NCBI GenBank assembly: GCA_963580285.1 | Contig: OY757026.1 | Location: 48,831,143 to 48,895,142 of the forward strand | DNA from: Lucinisca nassula | Lineage: Eukaryota > Mollusca > Bivalvia > Lucinida > Lucinidae | DNA length: 64,000 bases | Direction of reading: 5' to 3' | In this document: one piece after another, positions 43,890 to 53,600 of the stretch | How the letters are laid out: every line of letters starts with the position of its first letter | Numbering within the stretch: position 1 is the first letter of the stretch | Translations under genes and position numbers: made by a program | Notes under the pieces: generated by a model | Database searches by the model: none | The model's input: the letters and a program-made list of their open reading frames with translations, nothing else | What the model was told of the DNA's origin: nothing

Positions 43890-44072
43890 ATATATTTCTT
43901 CTTTCTGCTCAAAATATAGATTATGGGTACACGTCAGAACCGCCTCATCGAGGCGGTTCTAACGAGTACCCACAATCTATATTTTAGAGCAGAAATAAGA
44001 AAAATAAGGTTTACCCCTGTAAACCCCAGTTTTACTGTATAAAAGTGGGGTTCAAAGGGTCAGAATTGTATT
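43890..44072. mobile_element. GTTAGAACCGCCTC MITE, long-armed
   Basis: CAGAACCGCCTCATCGAGGC core. The right arm AAGGTTTACCCCTGTAAACC and TTTTACTGTATAAAAGTGGG is complete. Confidence 0.9.
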
Positions 44073-44210
44073 GTCATATTTTCATGATGATTTGTATGAG
44101 TCTCGAGTCAAGTTGCATGTTGATTTTCTGTATTTGGGGCAGTTTGGTGGCAGAACTGAATGTTTTTTTTACATTACATTCTTTAAAGTATGTAGTTGAG
44201 AAAAATAACC

Positions 44211-44363
44211 AATGATGGGGCTGAGACTTCGACAAGGAAATCTCAGGCTCATTTTCAGTTTATTTAAGTCTCATGCTTGACAAAGCCTCGCATGACTATA
44301 ATGAGACTTAATAAGCTGAAAACTTGCCTGGGATTTCCGTGTCGAGGTCCAGACTCCATCATA
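44211..44363. mobile_element. Hairpin MITE ATGATGGGGCTGAGAC
   Basis: ATGATGGGGCTGAGACTTCG at the left pairs with TCCAGACTCCATCAT at the right; CTGAGATTTCC-type stems continue inward. Confidence 0.75.
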
Positions 44364-44497
44364 GAGTGTAGTGCTATCACATGGGCACCCATACAGGGCA
44401 GCTAATAGGCGACGTTTGACGTCATGACGTTCCAAATTATCGGATAACATCAGCTTCCTACATTACTGACGTTAGCTGGTGAAACACCAGTTCAGAA

Positions 44498-45113
44498 CAC
44501 GGGTGGTAATCAGGGGAACTAGCTCGAAAATGAGTCAACGGAAATTTGTTCCCTCGACACATCCGGGAACTCTCGAGCTAGCTCCATCACCAAGAAACTC
44601 GTAAACAAAGGTAGGTCTCGAAGAGTTTTATCACCATTTTTTTCTTTGTAAGCTATTTATAAAAAAATCCGGCAATGCAGTTCCATATAGAAATGATTTA
44701 ACTTTGTACCCCGCTAGAATTTGCCATGGAACTTTGCAGCGCTGGAGTATGAACGAAACTAAACTTTTTATCACGGACCTGAAAAATTGTCAATTTATGT
44801 CTTTACGGAGATTTTGGCCGACGATTTTTTCGTTTTCCGTCAAAAGTACACCCTTCACGCCCACAGAAACAACATCCCTGGTGAAATGAAACATGGAAAG
44901 TTTGAAATAAGCAAAAAAAAAAAAAATTGAACGTGATTACGTAACTTGCGACTTATGACGAAATTTCTGTCCGAGCTAGTCTTCTCGACAAGGAGCTAGT
45001 TCACTCGACATGGAGATAGTCCCCTAAAAAAAAAGAAACATTCATCAGATTCGATGTCTTTCTATGGTCCCATCCAGGTTATCCAACTGGTTTCTTAACC
45101 TCTGGCTAGTTGG
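44498..45113 (+). repeat. Left inverted repeat of the 3.9-kb element
   Basis: It pairs with 47741-48373. It contains GAGCTAGCTC-type palindromic stretches near both ends (GGGAACTAGCTCG and CGAGCTAGTC) and ends near CTCTGGCTAGTTGG. Confidence 0.92.
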
Positions 45114-45268
45114 GTAACAAGATGCTATGCCCCAAAGGCGTCCCCCAGTCGTTTCTCCCTGTTCGTTTGGCCCCCATTTTGCACCCCTAGTTGTTTTGCC
45201 AACAGAGCCTGGTCTTTTCGCCCCCTTAGTCATTTCGCCCACCTAGTTTCTTCGCCCCCTCCCATTTG

Positions 45269-45483
45269 GAGCGGATCAATGGATGTTGGATGGATGGATG
45301 GATGGATGGAATGATTGATGGATGGATGGATGGATGGATGGGTACACTACAGAAAGGGATGAGTGGGTATTTGGATGGATTGGTCCATTGGAGGACGGAT
45401 GGACGAACGAACATATAGACGGACAGACAGACGGACGGATGGATGGATGGGTCGTTGGGTAGATGGATGGAAGGATGGATGGA
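45269..45483. repeat. (GGAT)n microsatellite region
   Basis: GGATGGATGG runs, imperfect. The His/Pro/Ser-Ile-rich minus-strand frames (Pro-Ser-Ile-His repeats) come from this. Confidence 0.95.
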
Positions 45484-45689
45484 AAAAGAAAGAAAATATA
45501 TATGCACACAAATGCCAGTTTCGTGTGAAAGAGTGATTAAATAAATGAAGTATTTGATTCCTACCCGTAATCTTTTTGATGATTTTTGTTTTACTCAATA
45601 ATCACATATTGTTCCCGCAGGTGATCTGATTATTTGTGATAAACCTAAAGTCATCGTTTAAACAAATTATGTTGTGCTGCAGTCCTAGG

Positions 45690-45832
45690 TACTACATACC
45701 CAAGATTCTTGAAATCAGCCCACTGGTTAAAGAGAAGAGTTTTAATGGTTTTACCATATATGGGCGTGGTAACCATCTTGGTCATGTGACCCAGATGCCG
45801 CGAACAAACTATCGTTTCCCCTGCCCATAAAT
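45690..45832 (+). repeat. Exon-like fragment of a dispersed repeat
   Basis: After CTGCAG the frame reads P-R-Y-Y-I-P-K-I-L-E-I and F-T-I-Y-G-R-G-N-H-L-G-H-V-T-Q-M-P-R-T-N. I recall near-identical wording in many unrelated marine-invertebrate sequences, so I treat it as an old dispersed repeat. It lies inside the 3.9-kb transposon. Confidence 0.5.
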
Positions 45833-45884
45833 GCTCAACACAGTTTTCGACTAACTTGTTGAAAGATAAGATGGTAGTTATTAG

Positions 45885-46032
45885 TTGCTTAATAGATCAC
45901 AGACTGGAAGTCTGTCGTTAAAGTAAATAGATCTTGAGCGCGTAGCGCGAGTGGTCACGGGCGCGTACCGCGAGTGATCTCTGCACTTGTGACCGACAGA
46001 CAGTGATCACCTAACACCTAACTAATCACCTA
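45885..46032. repeat. Hairpin with GCGCGTAGCGCGAGTG core
   Basis: AGATCACAGACTGGAAGTCT and CCGACAGACAGTGATC flank GAGCGCGTAGCGCGAGTGGT. It resembles the hairpin at 55794. Confidence 0.65.
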
Positions 46033-46344
46033 ACAACATGAATCTATTTCAATTAGGTATCCTGCCGGTGTGGTTCGAGCCTCTCTTGAGTCATATATGC
46101 ATGTCCCAGTTCTGCAATGGAAAGTCACGTTCATAAACAGAGTCTAACAAATTTCGAAGTTTACGTCTGCATTTCTCTTGGAGCCCATAACTTCCATTTA
46201 TATTAAGCTACAAAGTTGAAATTTGTTATGACGCTTACTCAGACCGTGACCTTTCAGTTCATGCGACCATCTGAAAGAAAATCGAATATTCAATATAACA
46301 ATGTATTAGCACTTATCCTGCTGTTCACGACAACAATTTCCTTT

Positions 46345-46419
46345 GCAAACAGTGTAGATCCAGATCAGATGGCTTCTGGCTTCTGAAGAAGCCATCTGAT
46401 CAGGATCTACACTGTTTGA
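46345..46419. repeat. CAAACAGTGTAGATCC hairpin, best copy
   Basis: GCAAACAGTGTAGATCCAGA pairs with CAGGATCTACACTGTTTG around GATGGCTTC/GAAGCCATC. Confidence 0.93.
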
Positions 46420-46957
46420 CATTCAATTTATGAATTTGTAGGAAAATAAATTACATCAAGTAGTCTGATTGTTTCAAAGTCAGAAATGGGTGTGGCTAAA
46501 CTGAATATTCAGCAAGAGAAGATTTAAGGAACAGTCATTATTTACCAGCCGGAGGGGCTGGGTGATTTTTTTTTCGCGTTTAAAAACAATATCTGACCCC
46601 TCCCTCTATCATGTGAAGTGTCAACCTATGACCCCCACCTATGAGTATGGAAAATAAAACCTTGACCCCCACCCCTGGCTCGGTCTACCCCACTCTATTG
46701 TACTCCCACCCTGCCATGGTCTACCCCAGTCTATTGTAAACTTAATAGAAATTCAAAAGTAAATTTGAAAATACTTTCCTTAAACATGTTAAATAGGCAA
46801 AAGGCATGCAGTTGCATACATTTTTATATCTTATTCCATTACAAGGCTTGTCCTCCTCAAAACAAAGATTGAATACAGAAATCCTGAATATGTTATAGGT
46901 TTACTTGCTAAAATAGCCTTTACACAGCATATGTAAAGGCTATTTCAACACTTTGTT

Positions 46958-47117
46958 AGAAGCCTCCGTTGTGTAGTGTATAAGCTACTCGCCTCATAAA
47001 TCAGTGGTCGTGGGTTCGACCCCGGATTTCTCCAGACATTCTGATGAGTCTTTATACAGATGTTTCATCTCCGTATGACCGTAGCTGTTGGTAGGACGTA
47101 AAACTCGAGAACACTCA
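46958..47117 (+). mobile_element. tRNA-derived SINE-E
   Basis: The tRNA-like head (AGCCTCCGTTGTGTAG, B box GGGTTCGACCCC) is followed by ATCTCCGTATGACCGTAGCT, GGACGTAAAACTC and a CACTCACTCAC tail. Confidence 0.82.
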
Positions 47118-47121
47118 CTCA

Positions 47122-47432
47122 CCGGCCTGGGTAGCTCAGTCTGATGCGCGTCTGACTGGTGATGAGGAGGACGCGGATTCGATATCTGCCGGGGTTGGCA
47201 ACATTCTCTTGTGACGATTGATCATGGAATCTTTCCTACGGTCATGCTTTCCCCTTCCGCTGATTCAAGAAGGGCAGTTGTCAGTTTCTTGCGAAAGAAA
47301 GTGCATTGTATTGGTTAACCGCTTACGTATGAGACTGCCCAGAATGAGTGTGGATAGGGAAACTGACCGGCTCAAAAATGGCCTAAAATGGTGTTGACTG
47401 GGCCGTATGGCTCCGGTACAAACAAATAAACA
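47122..47432 (+). mobile_element. SINE-A, full length
   Basis: Head GGCCTGGGTAGCTCAGTCTG with B box GGATTCGATATC, body, and tail GACTGGGCCGTATGGCTCC followed by CAAACAAATAAAC. It lies directly after a different tRNA-derived SINE inside the 3.9-kb element. Confidence 0.92.
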
Positions 47433-47740
47433 CTCACTCACTCAACACTTGGTAAAACAGACTTTGTTGTGCCATTGCATATGGGTGTGCGCATAGTCTG
47501 TGGGCGTAGAGGAGGCATGTCTTCATACAACAAAATCAAGATTTCTTCAACCCGCACAGAATCCGATCATAGAATTTTATAAGCCAATATGGGTGTCAAA
47601 AATACCAACACAGGAGACCCATGCAAGTCATTACTAAGCAGTTTATCTCAGAACACATGTTCATCTGGTACTATAAATGTTTCAAAGAAATAATGATACA
47701 TTTCAAACTCCTCCTCAAAAGTCAAATCTTAACCACCAGG

Positions 47741-48373
47741 CCAACTAGCCAGAGGTAAAGAAACCAGTTGGATAAACTGGGTAGGACCATAGAAAGACAT
47801 CGAATCAGGCCCCAGTCATCTGATGAATGTTTCTTTTTCTTTCTGTTTTTGAGGGGACTATCTCCATGTCGAGTGAACTAGCTCCTTGTCGAGAAGACTA
47901 GCTCGGACAGTAATTTCGTCATAAGTCGCAAGTTACGTAATCACGGCCAAATGTTTTTCGCTTATTTCAAACTTTCCATGTTTCATTTCACCAGGGATGT
48001 TGTTTCTGTGGGTGTGAAGGGTGTACTTTTGACGGAAAATGAAAAATCGTCGGCCAAAATCTCCGTAATGACATAAATTGACAATTTTTCAGGTCCGTGA
48101 TAAAAAGTTTAGTTTCATTCATACGCCAGCGCTGCAAATTTCCATGGCAAATTCTAGCGGGGTACAAAGTTAAATCATTTCTATGTGGAACAGCATTGCC
48201 GGATTTTTTTATAAATAGCTTACAAAGAAAAAAATGGTGATAAAACTCTTCGAGACCTACCTTTGTTTACGAGTTTCTTGGTGATGGAGCTAGCTCGAGA
48301 GTTCCCGGATGTGTCGAGGGAACAAATTTCCGTTGACTCATTTTCGAGCTAGTTCCCCTGATTACCACCCGTG
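47741..48373 (-). repeat. Right inverted repeat of the 3.9-kb element
   Basis: Inverted copy of 44498-45113, starting CCAACTAGCCAGAGG and ending CCACCCGTG immediately before the CAGAA target duplication. Confidence 0.92.
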
Positions 48374-48531
48374 CAGAAGTTCAAACGTCTGTAACTTCGG
48401 AATTTCTAAGAGCCTAAGTGTGGGTATGAGAGTTTTAAATAAAATCAATAGGCACATTTTGGTACCAAAATTCTCGACTTATGCAAAACATAAAACATTT
48501 GTGCCAGCGCACGACAAAACGTACAATAATA

Positions 48532-48606
48532 CACGTGCGCCCAGCGAAGACTCAGATCAGCCTGCGCATCCGCGCAGGCTGATCAGAGTCTTCGTTGTGC
48601 GCTCTC
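48532..48606. repeat. GATCAG...GCGCATCCGCGC hairpin
   Basis: GCCCAGCGAAGACTCAGATC pairs with TGATCAGAGTCTTCGTTGTG. Confidence 0.9.
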
Positions 48607-48619
48607 AGGAGAGCTAAGG

Positions 48620-48712
48620 GCCCAATGCTCCTTCATGCAGCAAGAGAAGTCTCTGGTTAGACTATATGGATACGCAAGCTGATCTGATCCTTCGCTGGGC
48701 GCACATGTAAGA
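48620..48712. repeat. GATCAG-type hairpin, worn
   Basis: TGCTCCTTCATGCAGCAAGA then ACGCAAGCTGATCTGATCCT and CGCTGGGCGCACATG. Confidence 0.65.
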
Positions 48713-48713
48713 T

Positions 48714-48912
48714 GTAGGAAATGCTGTGCCCCGGCTCAGTTGGTTTTCGTCTCTTTTTTTACCGTCTTCCCTGGCGAAAAATCCTGCAACCAAAGTGTCT
48801 CGATCAGTGTTGTTCATTAGCGACAGGAAAACCCAATCCAGGGGCCAAAGGGTCACGTTGAAAACGAGGCACTACCGCGGTCTCGAATGAATTTTCTTGG
48901 TCCCAAAGTTTG
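48714..48912. other. No gene supported
   Basis: A 64-codon minus frame at 48662-48856 overlaps a hairpin and has no family resemblance. Confidence 0.4.
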
Positions 48913-49110
48913 AAATTCGAACTGTATTTTGGAGACGTTGCTTTAGATTTCGAGGAATGTTTACCTGACATTGAAATGAAATGTCATCAAGCTCCAAAGA
49001 AACCACTAATCACTTTCCTGGGTAGGCTTAGCCCTTCAAAGCGGTTTACCAGTACTAAGTTTGGTCAGTTTCAGCATGCACAGAAGCACCATGTAGCCCA
49101 ATCTATTGTG
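48913..49110 (-). mobile_element. SINE-B, truncated at both ends
   Basis: TTTTGGAGACGTTGCTTTAG to AAGCACCATGTAGCCCAATC. Confidence 0.8.
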
Positions 49111-49210
49111 GCTCGCTTATATTTTATTTGTTTTGGATAGTCAATTGGCCATTTTGTGGGATAGTAACTGTCCTTTTGGCTTTCAGCTATTGGTGTTTTC
49201 ATTAGGGTCT

Positions 49211-49516
49211 TGGCCCCCGCACATCGGGGTTTGAAGGAATAGAGTGGGCTGCATGATGTTTCCACGCAGAGCTGAAACCGACCGCACATGTGTACTGGTA
49301 CACCACTTAGTGGTTCTAAGCCTGCCCAGGAAAAGTAGTACGAGTCGGCCCGGCCATGTATATAAACTCTATTGGTTTCATTGGGCGGCATGGCTTGTGA
49401 TGTTATTTCATCTCGCTGTCGAGTAAAAGTCCCACAAAATTGGAAGCGACGTCTCCAAAATGACCTATACAGTGTTGACGGGGACGATAAACATCAAATC
49501 AAACAAACAAACAAAA
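49211..49516 (+). mobile_element. SINE-B, full length
   Basis: Flanked by the exact 11-bp target duplication CATTAGGGTCT (49200-49210 and 49517-49527). Confidence 0.95.
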
Positions 49517-49621
49517 CATTAGGGTCTAGATATTTCATGTTTGTGTTTCTTTCCCTTTGGTGTCTCTGATGGGAGCTGTGGGTTAACTGTATCGATTCCT
49601 GAGCATTGCCTTCACTTCTAT

Positions 49622-49692
49622 TTTGGACATTCCCGTCTCCGTATGACCTTTGCTGTTGGTGGGACGTAAAACTAAAACTCACTTACTCACTC
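49622..49692 (+). mobile_element. SINE-E 3' end
   Basis: It has CCCGTCTCCGTATGACCTTT, GGTGGGACGTAAAACTA and a CACTTACTCACTC tail. Confidence 0.75.
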
Positions 49693-49827
49693 TATTTTGG
49701 GCACGCTTCAGCTGTAGAGGTATCAACAACCAACAGTTCATACAAAATTGTTGGGACGAGCTTTAAACGTGTTGCTTAAATTTCAAAAAGTTTAATGAGT
49801 AGAAGATTTTATTTATCATCTGAGTCT

Positions 49828-50065
49828 TTAAGGGGAATAGGAACACCTGGCGTTTTTTTTGCCAATTTTCCTATGGGCGACAACTTTCGGAACTTCATGT
49901 TTGCTTTTCTATAAGCTCTATCCCACGCAAAAAGGGGTCAACTCTTAAAGGAAAGAATTTGCTCCTCGGGAGCAAATTCTTCCTTTAAGAGTTGACCCCT
50001 ATTAACACGGGAGACAAAATACTTTTGGAAGCGTTGTCTCCCCTGAAGGTCTATCCATTTCCCCC
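49828..50065. mobile_element. Hairpin element TTAAGGGGAATAGGAACACC
   Basis: Strong central hairpin AGAATTTGCTCCTCGGGAGC with GGGGTCAACTCTTAAAGG arms. The outer ends TTAAGGGGAATAGG and CCATTTCCCC are inverted. Confidence 0.85.
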
Positions 50066-50369
50066 GAAACGCGTTTCTCGTGTGGACTTCCATCATTGAA
50101 TTTGGATAGTCCATTCTAGTGAATGCAATGCATTCTGTGAAGCCCGTTCTCAGTGAGTGATGATGTTAGACCATTGATATGCATTGCTATCATCCTGTGT
50201 CCAGCCTTAAGTCTAGTTAAGCAGGGTACTCCACTCTGTGAAACGCGTTTTTGGTTTATTGCTATATGTACAGTGATCAGTACCTCAAAGTACTGTTCAA
50301 CCTGACCTTCCGTGACCAAAACTGTGTTATAATAATCAGTCTCTGACAAACATCCACAATGAACTGATA

Positions 50370-50375
50370 TTTATT
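50370..50375 (-). terminator. Candidate poly(A) signal of the MAGUK gene
   Basis: TTTATT on the + strand is AATAAA on the minus strand, about 120 bp downstream of the MAGUK stop codon. It is the first good match after the stop. No downstream GU-rich element was assessed. Confidence 0.5.
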
Positions 50376-50494
50376 GTAATCTCTAATCAGTCTGATTTTC
50401 TTTGAATCACGGTGTCCTCGCAGTTTACTGATGTGTTCATATTATGTTGGCCTGTATCACATTGGCAGTTTAAAAGGCGGTATTCAGCCCGGTT

Positions 50495-50671
50495 CTACTG
50501 TGCCCACGTTATTGGTACCCACTGCGGCCTGGTTTCCAGCTGATCAACAATAGCGAGAAGTTCTTTGGCGGCTTCTACCACGTTGTCATTAATAATGATC
50601 GCGTCAAAAAGATGTCCGTATTTCTCCTCTATCCTAGCTCCTATACTCAGCATATCTGTCAAGTCTTCCTC
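50495..50671 (-). CDS. MAGUK terminal coding exon
   Basis: Reading the minus strand, acceptor CAAATTTTTCAG is followed by 58 codons and TAG. It starts E-E-D-L-T-D-M and carries Y-G-H-L-F-D-A-I-I-I-N-D-N and the terminal W-V-P-I-T-W-A-Q. The phase is 0. The frame stays open upstream of the acceptor, but that upstream peptide does not resemble the family. Confidence 0.9.
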   Translation of the reverse strand, partial: EEDLTDMLSIGARIEEKYGHLFDAIIINDNVVEAAKELLAIVDQLETRPQWVPITWAQ

Positions 50672-53600
50672 CTGAAAAATTTGCAGTGAAATTCTACTAT
50701 AAAGACCAGCTAAAATTATGGCTAATTCTTCTTTAAAATCGTATTTTATGGGTTTCAAGTGTGAAACATAGCGCCCTTCCATCCTTCTGCAAAAGGCGGG
50801 AGCATAAATCATGCTTTTCTTGCACATCAGATAAGGAAATCCATAGTTTTAGCTTGTGATAGGAATTCTGTTCTACCCCTGGTGTTCTTACCCGATCGCG
50901 TGTTTGGTAAATGCACTGGTTAAATACGGTCTCATATTGACGTCACAGCACGTTACGTGGCGTCACTAAACATTCATGTAGTGTCATCACAATATGGCGG
51001 ACGTCTGCAACCGAAGTGAATGCAGTATTAAAAATCAACGCTCAGAAATGGGAGGTATGCAAGAAAAAGAATCCTACATGGGTGTGAGTGGTGGATAGAA
51101 AAAAATCCGTTCCTCAGGATCACTGTCCGGCATCACTCGGCAAGCCTCGTGATGCCGGACAGTGACCCACGGGACGGATTTTTCCATCCACCCCTCACAC
51201 CCATGTAAGATCCTTATAATCTGAGAAAGGAGCGACCCATAAAGGAAAAAGAACTCTCATTTTCTGGCTTGAGTTCCGCCGGGCGCTAGTCATAAGGATA
51301 ATATACATATGTGACATTTGAATTTTCTTATATCATTAAAAATGAGTTTTCCTGGTTAAAATTAATACTTATTTATTCCTGCTTCAAACAAATGTTGTGG
51401 GTGTTCGTTAGAACCGCCTCAAGAAGGCGAACCGCCGTTCTAACGAACACCTACAACATATGTTTGAGGCAGGAATAAATCAATGCACTGAGAGTACTGG
51501 TGGATCGATTGTCTCCGAGCGTAGGTTGGGGAAATAGTTCTGGACTGAGATTTAAACTGTTACATTTAACTCTAAAATTCACGTTTAAAAGCAAATAATG
51601 TAAATCTTGATCAGCAGCCTCGTTCATCAGCGTCTGATCTGGGTATACACCGTTTGCCAAGCCCACCACATGATTTCAAGTTAACCCGTTCTCTCTGGCA
51701 TCACTGTCGCTTTTTTCTATAAAAAATGTTATTCCGACAAGTCAATGATAGTCACGTGGACTTTATCACTGAAAAGCTTTTCTTCTTGTAACTTTGGGTC
51801 GACTGACATACAGTCGACCAAAACATAGCTAAGACAGTACTAGGACAACGATGGTTCGATATGCACTGGCTGTATAGGACATCACGAACGCTTTTGGCGT
51901 CACTGAAGGTAATGGTGTCACTAAACATCACAGTAATATCACCACAATGTGGCGAAGTAACTGCATTATTGAAATTATGCATTTGAAAAAATCTATGACT
52001 GGTTTGAGGGGTATGAGTGTAGATAAAAAAATACTCGTGATGCCGGACTGTGATCCTTGGGACGGATTTTTCCATCCATTCCATTTATGGTTCTTATTTG
52101 CTCTTCCTCTAGTGTTTTGGAATGATTGATTTTAGGAAAGACAATCTTGACGTTGTTTCTTCGCTGAAAATAAAATGAGTGCCTTCAGGAACGATGATCA
52201 TTTTTCGTCACCAGTGACAAATGCACATTAAGGCAACGGGGAAGAATTGCTTACCGAAAACAATCTAGTATTGCCACCCTCGAGTGTTTTCATAGCTCGA
52301 CTGGCTCTCCGTGTAGCTCGCAAGACTTCAAGAGGCGGGGGTCGGATGTAGATGATAAATGGTTTGATTTCAACAGATCGTAGAAATTTGATTGCCTGCA
52401 ATCAAATGTACACATATGACAGAACTTTACTCTCAAGACGTCAAGAAACACTGCATCTAAAAATGGGCCCCGTCAAGCGATTTTGGTACTTATCGCCTAT
52501 GCGAGCAGCGAAGGTTCAAGCGAGCCTGCGCATCCGCGAAGACTCGCCAGAACCTTCGCTCCTCGCTCATACAAGTAGTGAATCAAGAGGAACCTTCAGA
52601 CAGAAAGCCATATCCCTGGCCCCTCTGAATGGCTGGGCATGCGCAGTTAAAATTTGTCATGACGGAATGCTCGAAGACACAAATTCGCTTGGCGGGGCGA
52701 AAATGTCGTCTGTTTATGTTATCTGCTTCATCTTCTTAGCCAGCCTCGGTAGCTCAGTCGGATGCGCATCTGATTGATGATCAGGAGGTTGCGGGTTCGA
52801 TACCTGCCGGGGTCCGCAACATACTTTCGTGGAGATTGATCATGAAATCTTTTCTGCGGTCATTCTTTCCCCATCACTCATTCAAGAATGGCTGTCGCCA
52901 GTTTTGGGCAAAAGAATGTGCCCGCAGTACTGGTTTTGTTTGTTTGTTTGATTTGAGTTTTAACGTCCCCGTCAACACTGTAAAGGTCGTTTTGGAGACG
53001 TTGCTTCCAATTTTGTGGGACTTTTACCCGACAATGAGATGAAATGACATCTCAAGTCCGGTCGCCCAATGAAACCAATAGAGTGTATAAGCAAGGACGG
53101 TCCGACTCGCACCGCTTTTCCTGGGAAGGCTTAGTTACTCTAAGCGGTTTACCAGTACTCGTGCGCGGGTTGGTTTCAGCTCTGCGTGGAAGCATCATGC
53201 AGCCCATATATTTCTTCAAGCCCAGTACTGGTTACCTCTTATGTATAAACCTGTCCAAGAAGTGTTATTAGGTTATTATGCGGCTCGATATGACCAAACT
53301 AGTGTTGCCTTGGTCGTTAAACCCCAAAACAAACAAAAATATAACACAAAAACATCACTTTGCATACATTTCAAACACATTTTTGCATACAGGCAAACAG
53401 CCTAGTCCTTAATCAGACTAATACTTAAGGAGCAGTCTGATCAGGGTCCACACTGCTGGCAGCAATGATTATTTTCCAGTGACCAGCAGATAACAAAGCA
53501 GACGACAATTGTTGTGATCAGCATCTTAAGGGTTAACAAATGTGCCAAAGTCGCAGTGTCAGCCGCAACTTAAGGGGAATGGGAACACCTGGCAGACTTT

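Larger units (their letters stand above)
44498..48373. mobile_element. 3.9-kb element with ~620-bp terminal inverted repeats
   Basis: Both ends begin CACGGGTGGTAATCAGGG and are flanked by CAGAA (44493-44497 and 48374-48378), a 5-bp target duplication. The inverted repeats are 44498-45113 and 47741-48373 and are nearly identical, with a few indels. The interior has no transposase-like ORF. It holds a GGAT microsatellite, two hairpins and two SINEs, so it is non-autonomous. A 5-bp duplication with a CAC start would fit Transib-like or CACTA-like elements only loosely, so I leave the superfamily open. Confidence 0.82.

Noticed and set aside
45226..45509. His/Pro/Ser-Ile repeat proteins
   Set aside because: They are a translated GGAT microsatellite.
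45636..45830. An exon encoding Y-Y-I-P-K-I-L-E-I...H-L-G-H-V-T
   Set aside because: The same phrase is familiar from dispersed repeats in many marine invertebrates, and here it lies inside a transposon. A genome copy count would settle it.
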